The translations under genes and the position numbers were made by a program. Of a stretch of DNA of 64,000 bases, positions 42,065-52,700 are shown piece by piece. The notes under the pieces were generated by a model. That model was not told the origin of the DNA. It did not search any database and saw only the letters and a program-made list of their open reading frames with translations. The stretch covers positions 2,852,001 to 2,916,000 of the forward strand of contig OZ345352.1 in NCBI GenBank assembly GCA_977006965.1, read 5' to 3'. This DNA comes from Phymatolithon calcareum (taxonomy: Eukaryota; Rhodophyta; Florideophyceae; Hapalidiales). Within the stretch, counting starts at the first letter, position 1. Each line of letters begins with the position of its first letter.

Positions 42065-43734
42065 ATTTTGATCCGCAACCAGAATATGTCATGCTCCTAA
42101 CTAAACAGTACAAGTCAGATAAATAAGAGGCCGCCCTTGAGAATTTCAATTGCCTCCGATTTCTATCAAGAAGAGCTTTAGGTAGGAAAGGATCTATCTG
42201 TATCGAAGAAGTGCTCGTCCGAAAGACCAATGAGCAATGGGAACGTGAAGAGGAAAGATAAGACATGCTCAAGGCGAATACATTCACAAGAGAAAACATC
42301 GATACACGCGGCAGTTAAGCCAAGAAGAAGAAGAAAGGTATATTTCTTACCAACGCATCTGCTGACGCTTCGGGCAACTTTACAAGTGCAAAGAGGTTTT
42401 GTCTGGATTCTAACTATAGAAGAGTTACTTTTTATTCTGCTGTAACTCACCTGCAGGCGTTTCCACATCTTTTGCCCCAACGTGCGAAGCGGCATGGTCT
42501 TCTACGTCCTTACAGGATCTGACGGATAATGTAGTACATTGGGGATTCCCGAGAAATCCCTCAATTCAGTATTAATCCAGCTTGTCGAACCTATTTCGCA
42601 AGTTCCGAATGGGTTCCCCAGTATGTTTGTGAACTATGGTCCTTCGTTCTGAAGTTCACCGCGGATTCCTCTTGGAGTTTTTGAGAGTAGAAAATGGAAT
42701 CGCACAAGCCCAGACCGTCCATTATTAAGTTTTTAACACAGTAGACTAAATTATTTTTCAGTACAGCAGTTTCCATTGGCTATACTATGACTGTAGCGCC
42801 CGCTGATATGTCGCTGTCCCAAGGCGGTCTCTTTTTCCTCTCGCGACTGTACGCTGCACAACTTAGATCGCGATAGTCATGCTGCTCGTTGTAGGTGATC
42901 AGTTCGGCCATACTTGCACATGTCTCTCTTGTGCCTATGCGCTGTATCGCTGACTTTTGCGTAGGTTGTATTATAAAAGCTATTTAGTTCCTTCCTATGA
43001 GTAAAGGAAGGTGGGGAGTTCTGGATTTCGGCTCGAATGCTCGGCTCGTAACACGCTCAACGTGGCTTGCACGGACCTTCGACCACGCGCAGTCGGAGCT
43101 CTTCCCAACCTTCTTGGACGCATCCGTCGTCATGCAAGCCAGCACGGAGACAACTGCGCTCAAGTTCCCTTTTCCTTTTTTCGTGCGTCTGTACCAAGGT
43201 TGACGGCCAAGCCATGGTCGCCGCCTGAAGACGACGTCATCCCGGCCCGTCTTTTCCTTCTTCCATTCTCTTGTTCGTCTTGTCGTAAGAGGCACATTTT
43301 CGTCCGTTCGGCTATCACCATGCTCATCTTTCCCCATTCGCGAAGGCTCGCGCTTGTGTTCGTTCCGCTCAATCGCTGGAGTTCCCGCAAGGCTACCGCG
43401 CTTATCCTCAACACCTGGACGATTGTGTTGCGCTAGTTGCGCTTCCGAAGCCCAGTACTGCACAGCCTCGCGCACGTGTCTGATCACCACGCCCGCTTGT
43501 GTTCGCGCAAAGCCATTGAGTGCTCAGATGCTGATCTACGCGCTTACTCTGCCTGTTTGTCCTGGAGGTTTTGTTCGCTTGTCTTTCTTTCCTCCTATTT
43601 TGTCTTGTCTCTCCCGCTCTTTTCTTCTCTCTGCTCTCTTGGGCTTTTCTCTCCCATGTGGCGTCGGGTTCTTTGGAGCCTGGCGCTAGAATGAAAACGT
43701 AAGCGCACACTGTCTAAGAGACGCGACCGGATGT
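42065..43734. other. No gene recognised
   Basis: At about 42310-42370 a plus-strand reading TNASADASGNF resembles family A sequences at about 1205 and 60585, possibly a tiny fragment. From 43.0 to 43.7 kb the sequence is GC-rich with a pyrimidine-rich plus strand. Its open frames on both strands look like composition effects and may belong to the 5' region of the Harbinger element. Confidence 0.35.
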
Positions 43735-44705
43735 CGTTCGAGCACATTACTCAGTTTTTATCCGATGCGGATTTCCGCCGAGTCTTTGGGCTTACTGGAC
43801 ACATTCTATAAGCTTGTGGACCGTTTGCGTCCCTACCTCTCTCGAGACAAACCACAATCAAAACGATCGAGCAGTGTTGCCATCTCTCCTTGAACTCGAG
43901 TTGCCGTCGCACTCCGCATCCTCGCCTGTGGCTCATACCTCTATGAAATGCTGTGTTTCCGGTTAGGCTGGTCAACAGTATTTGCCATATTTCATGAGAT
44001 AACCCAATCGATAGTTTCCGAATTGAAAACGCTAGGACTTCCGGTGGACGATCCGGTCAAGTTGAAGGATCTAGCTGATTCATTCAGTATGTCTCGAGGC
44101 TCAGTCAGTCCTCTGTATGGATGAATTGCAGCTGTTGACGGCATCGCCATTGCAATAACCAAACCGCCCGACGATAATGTGCCAAGAAGCTTCTATTTCC
44201 GCAAAGGAAAGTACGCCTTCCCGTTCAGGCGTTCGTGGATGCCAGGTATCGCTATTTATACATGTCCAGTAAGTGTGTTGGTTCATCGCACGACAGCGTA
44301 GCGTTTTTTGTATCTTCACTAGCACGGCGACTCGACCAGAGAGGGCTAGTGCTCGGGTTTTGGATAGCTGCTGATGCTGCATACATCTCTTTCAACGGAA
44401 TTGTGACTCCATGGTCAGGGGCTGCTCTACGGCATCCTGACGACGTATTGTTTCGTGATTCCTTCAATTTTTATAACAGCTCAATGAGGCTACACGTAGA
44501 GCAAGCTTTTGGTATACTGGTGCAACGATGGGGAATACTGTGGAAGCCGTTATCGTATACTCTTGTAGATAATTTACTAATTATTTCCGCGACTATACGG
44601 CAGCACAACTTTGCCATCGACAACGATGGTATCAATGTTTCATTTCTGTCACCATTTCAGGAATACGCTTCACGAGGTGCAGCTAGACAGTGGATATCAA
44701 ATTGA
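43735..44705 (+). pseudogene. PIF-Harbinger transposase (decayed)
   Basis: The reading starts near FLSDADFRRVFGLTGHIL and continues through LRILACGSYLYEML in the N-terminal helical region. The nuclease has AAVDGIAIAITKP (Asp at 44137-44139), IAADAAYISFNGIVTPWSG (Asp at 44373-44375) and RLHVEQAFGILVQRWGILWK (Glu at 44499-44501): the DDE triad of Harbinger/HARBI1 nucleases. An in-frame TGA at 44122-44124 lies just before the first Asp, and a frame change follows near 44227. The last 156 codons (44235-44705) are open. The partner ORF lies convergently at 44831-45660. Confidence 0.85.
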
Positions 44706-44830
44706 AGGGCTTTACTTAATCAATTTCAAAACTGTTGTCAAGGGCAGAGAAGAGATTTGGCTGAGAGTGAAATGCAGGAATCAATGACAAAGAGTCTCAA
44801 AGAGCACGAAATTACTCGACCGGCGAAGTG

Positions 44831-45660
44831 CTAGGGCGATACGGCAGGAAGATTGTCCTCTCCACGTGATAAAATTTCTGCGGAGCTATTTTGTAACGCC
44901 TCTATCTGTTTTTCAATGACATCCATGGTGCGAGCATTGACAACATCTCCATCACTCATAGCGTTTCCAAGCTCTACTCTTTGCTTCGTAAGCGCCACCC
45001 TGCTTTCTAGCGCGCTGGTGATTGCGCTGATGTTTTCGTCCCCCTTTGTAGAAGCCGCTCTAGCCTGTTCTTCAAACTTTCGCTTCTTGCGCGCTAATCC
45101 GCCACTATTGTCCATGCCTCGCTCCTCTTCGTCGTCATAGCCTGCGCTGTGTGTAGCGAGGCGTGAGGAGAAGTTTAAAAGGTCGGCATCCTCTTCCACT
45201 CGTCCGCACTTAAGCGCATGGAACATGATCACAGAGTGCAGCCCCTGTGATGACAGTCCAGTGGAGCTAGGTGCCCGCGGAACGAAAAGATAAAAATCGT
45301 TGCCTTCGCCATCGTTCTGTCCGGAACGACTCCAATGGTCGTAGCCTCGCGTAAAAAGAGATCGCACGAGAAAATAATTGTCTTTTAGAAAAGCTCCAGC
45401 TCTGTCCTGCAAGGGAGTATCGTTCGGGTCTGCAGCTCCAAGTTCCGTATCCCCGTCAGCACAGCCTCTAACGTCCAGCGAAAATGTAGATGTGATATCG
45501 TTGAATACCGGCTCGATAAAATCCACCCGGAATACGTCGCGACCCTCTGATCGTTGCTGCTGCTCTCGAGTAAGATTTGTACCGGTCTAGATGAGGGCCG
45601 CTCGAGACCCCTTGTGTTCTGTCAGCACACCCATAAGTCGCGCAAACTCGGATTCTCCGA
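44831..45660 (-). pseudogene. Harbinger accessory DNA-binding protein (Myb/SANT-like)
   Basis: The 231-codon minus frame 44831-45526 reads FIEPVFNDITSTFSLDV, then NYFLVRSLFTRGYDHWSRSG, and ends in a long charged helix (EEERGMDNSGGLARKKRKFE to RTMDVIEKQIEALQNSSAE). Upstream and in phase beyond a single TAG is ESEFARLMGVLTEHKGSRAA (about 45590-45660), typical of the N-terminus of the second protein of Harbinger elements, which helps nuclear import and DNA binding of the transposase. The convergent layout with the transposase fits the superfamily. Element termini and the 3-bp target duplication were not found. Confidence 0.65.
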
Positions 45661-46595
45661 AGGGTGCATCCACCTTAGAGACTCCGCTCTTCGGGCGCAC
45701 GGACTGGGGACAATGACTGACGATGTCATGCTGCGAAGGTGCGACATATACAATAACTATCTGACCCCTAGAAGAACTCATCATATGCAAAGTACCATTT
45801 AATGGCGTACAATTTTTCCTTCTAATGACATTCAGTTGGCATTCAAACAGGAGAGCCACCTGTACCCATTAGAATTGAATTCAGCAAATGGCGTACAAAT
45901 TAGTTGAATGTTGTGGTTAATGGCTCACATTTTGAAAGCTGTGACTATACTGCTAGCCAAAACAAGGCAGAGTGTATGGCATAAGTCTGGATTGCCTGGC
46001 TCACAAATTGCTGCCATTTCGCTGGCCATTTCCATACCTTTTGATGCAAGGCGACAATCTGTGGCTCAGCACTGGCCTACAAGATCTATAAATTAGGCGT
46101 ACAGAATTCGTTCATGTTATAATCAAACGGTGAACAAAGAATGCCCAATGAACAAGCAGAAAGCGTTCACAAGGCAAACACAATGTTACATTTGGCCCTC
46201 AAGCGCAATGCTAAATACGTTTCGAAGTCAGTGCCCAGCTCGTCTGACTTTGGAATACTGATCTATTTTTAATGGAGTAAGAAAACTGAACTCTTATTCT
46301 TTCTAGCACGCACGGCACATATCACTCTGCCGTGTTCTGTCACTGCAACTGACTTTCTCTTCCTCATCAGCCTTAATGCCCTTGATTTTCCGAGATAATC
46401 CCAAACGCATTCCATAATACAAAAGACGATGTTAGTCGACGCATGCTGTGTCATTACCAGAGCCAGTGAATATCTGCATTGGCCTTTTTCTGAAAACTAA
46501 TTTCTTGTCCAAGATTTGACATTAAAATCATGACGTTTCTGCAGGCGGGATCAACGATGTTGCCATTGCACAATCGATAATTCGCTTGATATCGC
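45661..46595. other. No gene recognised; short ATGGCGTACAA repeats
   Basis: AATGGCGTACAA occurs near 45802 and 45890, and related motifs at about 45920 and 46095. They may belong to the right end of the Harbinger element, but no matching left end was found. Confidence 0.35.
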
Positions 46596-48597
46596 TCATG
46601 TAAGATAGCAATGTTCTGAAATGTCCAATGCCAGTATCAATAACCTTAACGTATTCCCCAGAGATACTGAATGCTCCTCTTCGCGATAGAGCTTAGGTAG
46701 CGCAGATGACACAGCGCTAAGAGCATCGAAACGAAACATCAAATGCTGAACTTGGTTTTCAACAAGGCCAGTATGCTGCGGAACGAGGCACGATCCCAAG
46801 GAGCGCATTCGGCAAAGTAGGAGAGAAACCCGACAAAACGGAATCATTTTGGGCACAATGGACAGAACCCGTACAGCTTTGTCACATACAGCAGGATCTG
46901 CTCCGATCGCGCTCCCAAACAGATTCAAAATGTCCTCATAAAGCCTCCGTCTACGCACAACATGATGATCATGACGAGACCATATTCCATCTTGGATGAC
47001 GTCAAGTGCAAGTAAACACGTAGCCTTTACATCAGCTCCAACATCCGTGCTGTGAAGAAAATGAATGACACGTTCGCAGTTATTCACGTCTAGTGCAGGT
47101 TATCGAAGCAAATACCGCACGACAGAGGTGAATTTCCCATGAGTAGAGAGTAGAAAGATGCGCAGCGCATGATGGAACCAACTTGCGAATAAAGGTAGCA
47201 CTTGTTGAAGTGGTTCACCAACGTAAAATCTTTCAGCACCGGCAGCATAAACGATAACTGAATACGATCTCAGTACAATGCTGTGGCCGAGCCTTGTAAA
47301 TAACCGTGCTCAGCACCCATAGCTCTAGATAAGCATCGAGGGCTGCGTACGCTTCCAATCGCAAACATTCATCAGGCGAGCCAATGGCGCTGGTTTCAAC
47401 TCTTAGAAGACCGCCACTTGTGACAAGAGCAAGATCCAACACGGCAGAATTTTGACAATAAACAGAAAACTCTGCCACTAGCCGTAATACGATGAGAACA
47501 AATGCTGGCTCTATGGCACAAACGCGATATCAAAATCGGAGGGAAATACTTCTGTTTGTCGTTTCCCCAGCTCACGACACTGGCGCTGTTCCACGGTGGC
47601 CTGCAAGCGACAAGTTTGCAAAACTTGAAAAAACTTCGCTATAGACGGCGCGAATTTGCGCAAATAGCCCTTCTTCAACGATGCCCGCATTAAAGACATA
47701 GCAGCAATAACATCTTGATCCAACACGACTGCAGATGTGAGAAAATATGAACACTGACAAAACACTTCACCAATTTTTGTCAGACCTGTAGCAGAACGCA
47801 CATCCATTCCAATCGCAATCAAAGACTTGCTCGCCACGCCCACAATTTAGACGAAGAGGGAAACGCGACCGCGACGGGCACGTCCAGGATGGATTTTCTT
47901 TCGCATAAAGAATGGACTGGCTCCCTGTGACGTCGTTGCGCGTACGCGCATTGTGGATCGGATGATCAATCTTTCGTCTCGGTTCTGAACCATCGGCTTC
48001 AGCTGCGCCGAAATCTTTGAATTGTGGCCTACAATTGCGTCGATAGCCATCGCACCAAGCGGAGTTCGCTGCGGAGCACAGAACGGTGGGCAGGTTGCAT
48101 CTTTGGGAGGTTGAAAGTGGAGTGGTCGTCACGAAGCTTAGCAGGTGGTTCATGTGTTGGCCAAAAATGCATGCATTCTGGATTACAAAAGACAAAGCAC
48201 TTTTGGTTTTCAATTTGCTGAGCAAATGTATGCTTACAGTACGTGTTTCAAAGAGGAGCCCAAATTACATTTCAGTGCTCTTGACGTTCGAAAGAGTATT
48301 AATTGCCATCAGATTACACAGAGCTGCCAAACGGTCTCGACTGGCCCGCCTTCATTTCTCCAGAGGAAACGAGACGGAAAACGTTTAAGAATTTTGAAAA
48401 CTGATCTTTGACACCGAGTCATTACCTGAAAGGTCTCCCAGCGACGAGACAGGGTTTTTGCTGATGAAGACAAGTATATCAAGGCGCAGAAGCCACGGGA
48501 CGATAATGGGATCATCTGTACTAGGGTGATCTTCAGATATGGAGCGAACGCAACGTATGCGGGCATCGCAGCGGTGAGATGCTTCGTATGATGACAT
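46596..48597 (-). pseudogene. Decayed gene of unknown function, helix-rich
   Basis: Minus-strand frames 48385-48597, 47511-47843, 47233-47478 and 46596-47087 are in different phases but read as one protein-like series. It includes WLLRLDILVFISKNPVSS, TSAVVLDQDVIAAMSLMR, AEFSVYCQNSAVLDLALVTS and ADVKATCLLALDVIQDGIWS. The hydrophobic helical periodicity suggests an ARM/HEAT-type solenoid, but I cannot name a family. Frame changes between the segments indicate a pseudogene, or exons of a gene whose introns I cannot define. The CMC element lies immediately upstream on the same strand. Confidence 0.35.
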
Positions 48598-48748
48598 GGT
48601 TTCTTCCCTGATGGTATGCAGATGAAGAGGAGGGCTGCGGTGGTCTCAGCCTCGCGTCATGATATTGTTGGGTTTCAACTTCAGCGAAGAAGCACAAGCG
48701 ATTAATCAAGATGACTGGCGATTTATTATGCAGCTGCGCCGGAGAGAT

Positions 48749-48754
48749 TTTATT
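48749..48754 (-). promoter_or_regulatory. Possible polyadenylation signal AATAAA
   Basis: It lies about 60 bases past the stop of the CMC transposase on the same strand. Confidence 0.4.
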
Positions 48755-48815
48755 GCTCCATCGCCGACCGTAAGCTTTGGGACTTATCGAACCATAAGAT
48801 CTCTTTGCAATTTAT

Positions 48816-51800
48816 TCACCGCCTCTGTCGTTTTGAACTCCTGCAAAGTCCCATCAACAAAATATTCTCTGCGCTTTTCTTCCAAGGCTCTCCTGAGAGC
48901 ATACCGTGTTGTTCACGAAGATCATCGATAAAGTAGGTTCTCTTACTAATCTTTCCAGATTTGTTTGGTACTTCTGCCTCCACGACAGAAATCGGATGGG
49001 TCATGCAGTTCACATTTTCAATCGAAACGTTCGAAAACAAGGCTGTGCTGCCTACACTACCCTTTGCGTAAACTTGCCCTTGCTCGCCTTTGTTTAGTCC
49101 ACGATTTGCCCAGGCAGCGATGACTAGCATATGAGCTTCACCGTTGACTTCGTGTTCCACAAAACAAAGAGCTTTTCCGTACCATACATTGATCTCGTTC
49201 GGATCACTGCCCCGGAATGATCCCGAGAAAAAGCAAGCTGCGCGATATTTCTTTCCTATGGACGTTTTGTTGGTGGAAGGCTCAGCTCTGTAGATATTTG
49301 GTGACGAAAGGAGAGTCTTCTCGTGAAAAAGTCGTCCCCACACTTTGATATATGGATTGTCGTCCAGTAACCGATAGGCATCTTCATCCGGTATGTCTTT
49401 GTTGGACTTATAGAATCGCATCAACAAGAATCGGAATTTCGGGAAAATGCTCTCTTGATCGGCAATTGTCGTCTGCCTGAAAGGATGATGTAACTCAAAC
49501 CCATCATACTCATCTAGTGCGCTTCGACCTCTGAGCTTTGAGGAACATTCTACCTCGCCCTCATCGTCCATGTACGGAATACAAAGATCGTTGTTCATCC
49601 CATATAACGCGGCGGCGGCTCGGTATTTTAGACGCTCTCGGACGGACTCTGCAAACTTGTTTCTTGCTCCTGTCATTCCATTAGCCTCTCCCATAAAACT
49701 TTCCGTCGGCCATTGGGAGTACATTGCCATTGGACCGCAATTGCGCACGCTTTCACCGAGATGGAGAAGAAGGTGATAAACGTACTTACACATGTTGATC
49801 CGATCGCTACGGTTTTTGTAGTAGTCGTCAATGAAGTGCCGGTAAAAGGCACGGGCAAGGCACTCGATCTCTTCCACTTCGTGCTGCTCAATTTCCCATT
49901 GACAAACGCGCTGCACTAGCTGGACGTAAATATTCCACCCGTTCAGAGCGGACTCGTCAACACACTCATGCATCGCAACCAGACTAGTGGACAACACAAA
50001 AACCTTTTTCTCGTGCGATTTCCAATCACCAAGGTATTTCAGTGACCGCTGCCTTCGTCCAGTTGCGCTGCTCATGCCGCGCCCGCAGCTCATCAGTGCT
50101 CTGTCCACGCCTTTGAATACTGCAGAGTCGAGACGTAGATGCGCAACGTCAGATAAGTTTTTGTCGTTGCTGAGCCAAATTCTCACCATGTCTGTTGCCA
50201 CATTTTGAAACAGCAAGTGCATGATATCCGGCGGGAATGAGGCAAACGGAACTAGAGTTTTCAGTTCCAGAAGTGGTGACGGATCAGCAGAATCGAGACC
50301 GTGGCACACTAGGAGCCTCTCCAGTTCTCCTTTTGTACCATTTATTCTCACGTCTTGGAGCTCTTTGTACGCGGCAGCAATGTTTTCAGGAGTTCGTGAC
50401 GGAAGATTAGAAATATCCCAGAGTTGTATCTCCACGTTTTCATAATTTCTCCTCTTTCGATTCCGACTGCGTTTCGGTTTAATAGCTGTTTTGCTTTTTG
50501 TTTCAGTAATAACAGGCGGAAAGTACGAATGGTTGCAAAAAAACCCTCGAATCAGAAAAAATCGACAAGGAACGAGGCCGTTGTGCCCTTTCAAGTGGGC
50601 GAGCTTCTTCATGGCGGGAAGATCAGAGTGCACGAGCAGAAGATGAACTCGAACTCGTCGCACCTCTCCGTTTCGGAGATGCACCATTTTTCCATCCGAA
50701 CTGAGAGCTTGGACTTCATCAATGAAAGGACGGAGAAATGTAGTGAGATCTACCGGGCTCTTGGGGCCTGGAATAACCATAACAGGTAGGAGGTTGCTTG
50801 ATTTGTATCTCTCTGATGGCGGCAAGTTCAGAATAGTAACAATCACTGGCCAGTACGTGTAGTTCCCCGTCTTAAATGGAGGTACACCGTCTGTAGACAG
50901 CGAAAGGAATATATCATGTTGAATGTTTTTTCTCCCGCCCAAAAGGCTGCATATCTTTTCAAATATTCGACCCGAAAACACGTCAAAATAAGTATCTCCA
51001 ATTGTACTGGAGTTCAAAGCCTTTCGGTAGTACTCAAACATCTCTTTGCTTTTTTCCGGGTTTTGAATTCTGGCTTTTAGACGGTTCCAAAGAGGAATGT
51101 ACTCGACTTGGGCAAACAGACCATTCCAGTCTTTGCAATGCGAACATTTGATAACGACGTTGTCAATACCTGTGCTTAACAGCATGTGAAACTCGGGACA
51201 GCATGGGTAATGCACTGTTTCGAGATCTGCGTTTCGTAGGAGCGCACGTCGTACACTATTAAACGTTTTATACTTCATGCCTGTCGGCTCATCCTTCGTA
51301 GCGTCCCTGATTAGATCATCCACAAACGACCCTGTTGCGCAATGCTTTACGCTTAAACCAACAAGTCGTCCATGATTTTCCATAAAATGTTTGAACCTCT
51401 GGTCATCGCATGCCGACGAAGCTCTGATCCACTTCGTGCATTCTGGATCTTGACTGACGGTGGGGAATATGAATGTTCCTTTATCGATGTCAGCAACACA
51501 ACTGATGTTGCTTCCTGAATCGCCGTTGCTGGAGCTGCAGGTACTTGAGGTACCACTGCTCGACAAGCCGCTGCTGGAATCACTGATGGACTCGTCGTTG
51601 GGACGATCGTCGCTACTTTGCTCAGAACTGGTTGACTCAAAGCTATCCGACTCGTCGCTGCTTTCGGTTTCCATTAAATGACGCAAATTTTGCACATATT
51701 CTTCTCGCGGTAGTGATCTTGGCGGAGGAAAGAACTTTGAACGGTTTCGGCTCTCAGCGTACGCCCTGTGCCTCATAGCAGTTCGTCGAGATACGGCAGT

Positions 51801-51857
51801 GCCAGTTGTGCATTTGCATCTGTAGCTCTCGTCGCAAATGTAAACCGTATTCGTCAT
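48816..51857 (-). CDS. CMC (CACTA/Plavaka-like) transposase, tnp2 type
   Basis: The single open frame of 1013 codons has no stop or visible intron. An N-terminal Cys/His segment (YRCKCTTGTAVSRRTAMRH, residues 12-30) is followed by a Ser/Asp/Glu-rich linker (about 62-117). The tnp2 core has DIFLSLSTDGVPPFKTGNYT (315-334), LNLPPSERYKSSNLLPVMVI (343-362), PGPKSPVDLTTFLRPFIDEV (363-382), LLLVHSDLPAMKKLAHLKGH (406-425) and FPPDIMHLLFQNV (541-553). The Asp of TDG, the Asp of SDLPA and the PPDIMH region are where the family's catalytic and structural residues lie. A basic cluster KPKRSRNRKRR (about 460-470) could be a nuclear signal. Such enzymes cut and paste elements with CACT-type ends. I found no clear terminal repeats around it. 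Full length and intactness suggest a young copy. Confidence 0.88.
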   Translation of the reverse strand: MTNTVYICDESYRCKCTTGTAVSRRTAMRHRAYAESRNRSKFFPPPRSLPREEYVQNLRHLMETESSDESDSFESTSSEQSSDDRPNDESISDSSSGLSSSGTSSTCSSSNGDSGSNISCVADIDKGTFIFPTVSQDPECTKWIRASSACDDQRFKHFMENHGRLVGLSVKHCATGSFVDDLIRDATKDEPTGMKYKTFNSVRRALLRNADLETVHYPCCPEFHMLLSTGIDNVVIKCSHCKDWNGLFAQVEYIPLWNRLKARIQNPEKSKEMFEYYRKALNSSTIGDTYFDVFSGRIFEKICSLLGGRKNIQHDIFLSLSTDGVPPFKTGNYTYWPVIVTILNLPPSERYKSSNLLPVMVIPGPKSPVDLTTFLRPFIDEVQALSSDGKMVHLRNGEVRRVRVHLLLVHSDLPAMKKLAHLKGHNGLVPCRFFLIRGFFCNHSYFPPVITETKSKTAIKPKRSRNRKRRNYENVEIQLWDISNLPSRTPENIAAAYKELQDVRINGTKGELERLLVCHGLDSADPSPLLELKTLVPFASFPPDIMHLLFQNVATDMVRIWLSNDKNLSDVAHLRLDSAVFKGVDRALMSCGRGMSSATGRRQRSLKYLGDWKSHEKKVFVLSTSLVAMHECVDESALNGWNIYVQLVQRVCQWEIEQHEVEEIECLARAFYRHFIDDYYKNRSDRINMCKYVYHLLLHLGESVRNCGPMAMYSQWPTESFMGEANGMTGARNKFAESVRERLKYRAAAALYGMNNDLCIPYMDDEGEVECSSKLRGRSALDEYDGFELHHPFRQTTIADQESIFPKFRFLLMRFYKSNKDIPDEDAYRLLDDNPYIKVWGRLFHEKTLLSSPNIYRAEPSTNKTSIGKKYRAACFFSGSFRGSDPNEINVWYGKALCFVEHEVNGEAHMLVIAAWANRGLNKGEQGQVYAKGSVGSTALFSNVSIENVNCMTHPISVVEAEVPNKSGKISKRTYFIDDLREQHGMLSGEPWKKSAENILLMGLCRSSKRQRR

Positions 51858-52189
51858 AAGATGCTAGGTGTGGCGTGCCTGTGCTCGGCGCCAGACGTAG
51901 TGGGCGATGGACTGTTATTGTGAAGGGGAATAATTTCGGAGCCCCTGATTTATGAAGGACAGACTTGATGCGTATCATAATTATCTTATAGACTGGTTAT
52001 TCCGGGGAAATTAGCATAATGTGTTTGTTCGTTTCGAATTTATCTTAGTGCTCCCGTGTCGCTGCCCTCTGGAGCAGTTTACTGAAATAGACAACAGCTT
52101 CGTTTTCTACTTTGCAAGACGAAAGTATTCTCGCGTTTTAGATTTATCGTCCCTTATTACTCCAGCTGTATAGAGGATCTACCGCATGT
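51858..52189. other. 5' flank of the CMC transposase; no gene recognised
   Basis: It probably holds the promoter and left terminal region of the element, but no inverted repeat matching the downstream side was seen. Confidence 0.4.
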
Positions 52190-52700
52190 AATTTCTGCGG
52201 CCAAATATATCTGAAACCGAAAATTCTCTTAATCCATTCATTGTCACGGTGGCATTGGAAGAGCGAGAGGCACATTTTTGTTTATGCTGATAGCCTGTAA
52301 ATTGCAAAAAGTGTGGTTGGAATAAAAGATTGCATGAACGTTTCCATGGCGCCATTGACGTGTCTCCGCCGATCAAACTCACCAAAGCGCCAACGTCTTA
52401 GAAGGTGTGCAACACAGGCGTCAAGAATAAACAGTCCAAACCATGAATGCATCGAGTATAGATGAGGAGATTTTGCATCCATACTAGCCTTGAACGCCAA
52501 TGCGAATAAATCATTGACACCGATGAACGCAGGCACCATCATTGTAGCATGGATCCACTTTTGATTCGGACTCGCAACCTGACGCGACGAATATAATGCA
52601 CTGGTCGGTACCGCCACGGAGGCGACGGCGAGCGAGTCGTAGATGGCAATGAAACTTCGAGAAGGCACTGCTGCGAGCCTTGCGGCGACGGCAGCGGTAG
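52190..52700 (-). pseudogene. Possible cytochrome b561-type membrane protein remnant
   Basis: The minus frame 52282-52668 reads NQKWIHATMMVPAFIGVNDL, then ALAFKASMDAKSPHLYSMHS and WFGLFILDACVAHLL. A His before a hydrophobic helix, then HLYSMHSWFGL, recalls the helix 3-4 region of cytochrome b561 proteins (…NLYSLHSWLGL…), transmembrane electron carriers using ascorbate. Only about two helices are legible, and a shorter frame (52179-52385) may continue it. The match is by eye and partial; a different membrane protein is possible. Confidence 0.35.

Noticed and set aside
42984-43710. Long overlapping frames on both strands (up to 168 codons)
   Set aside because: The region is GC-rich and strand-biased, several frames are open at once, and no motifs were seen.
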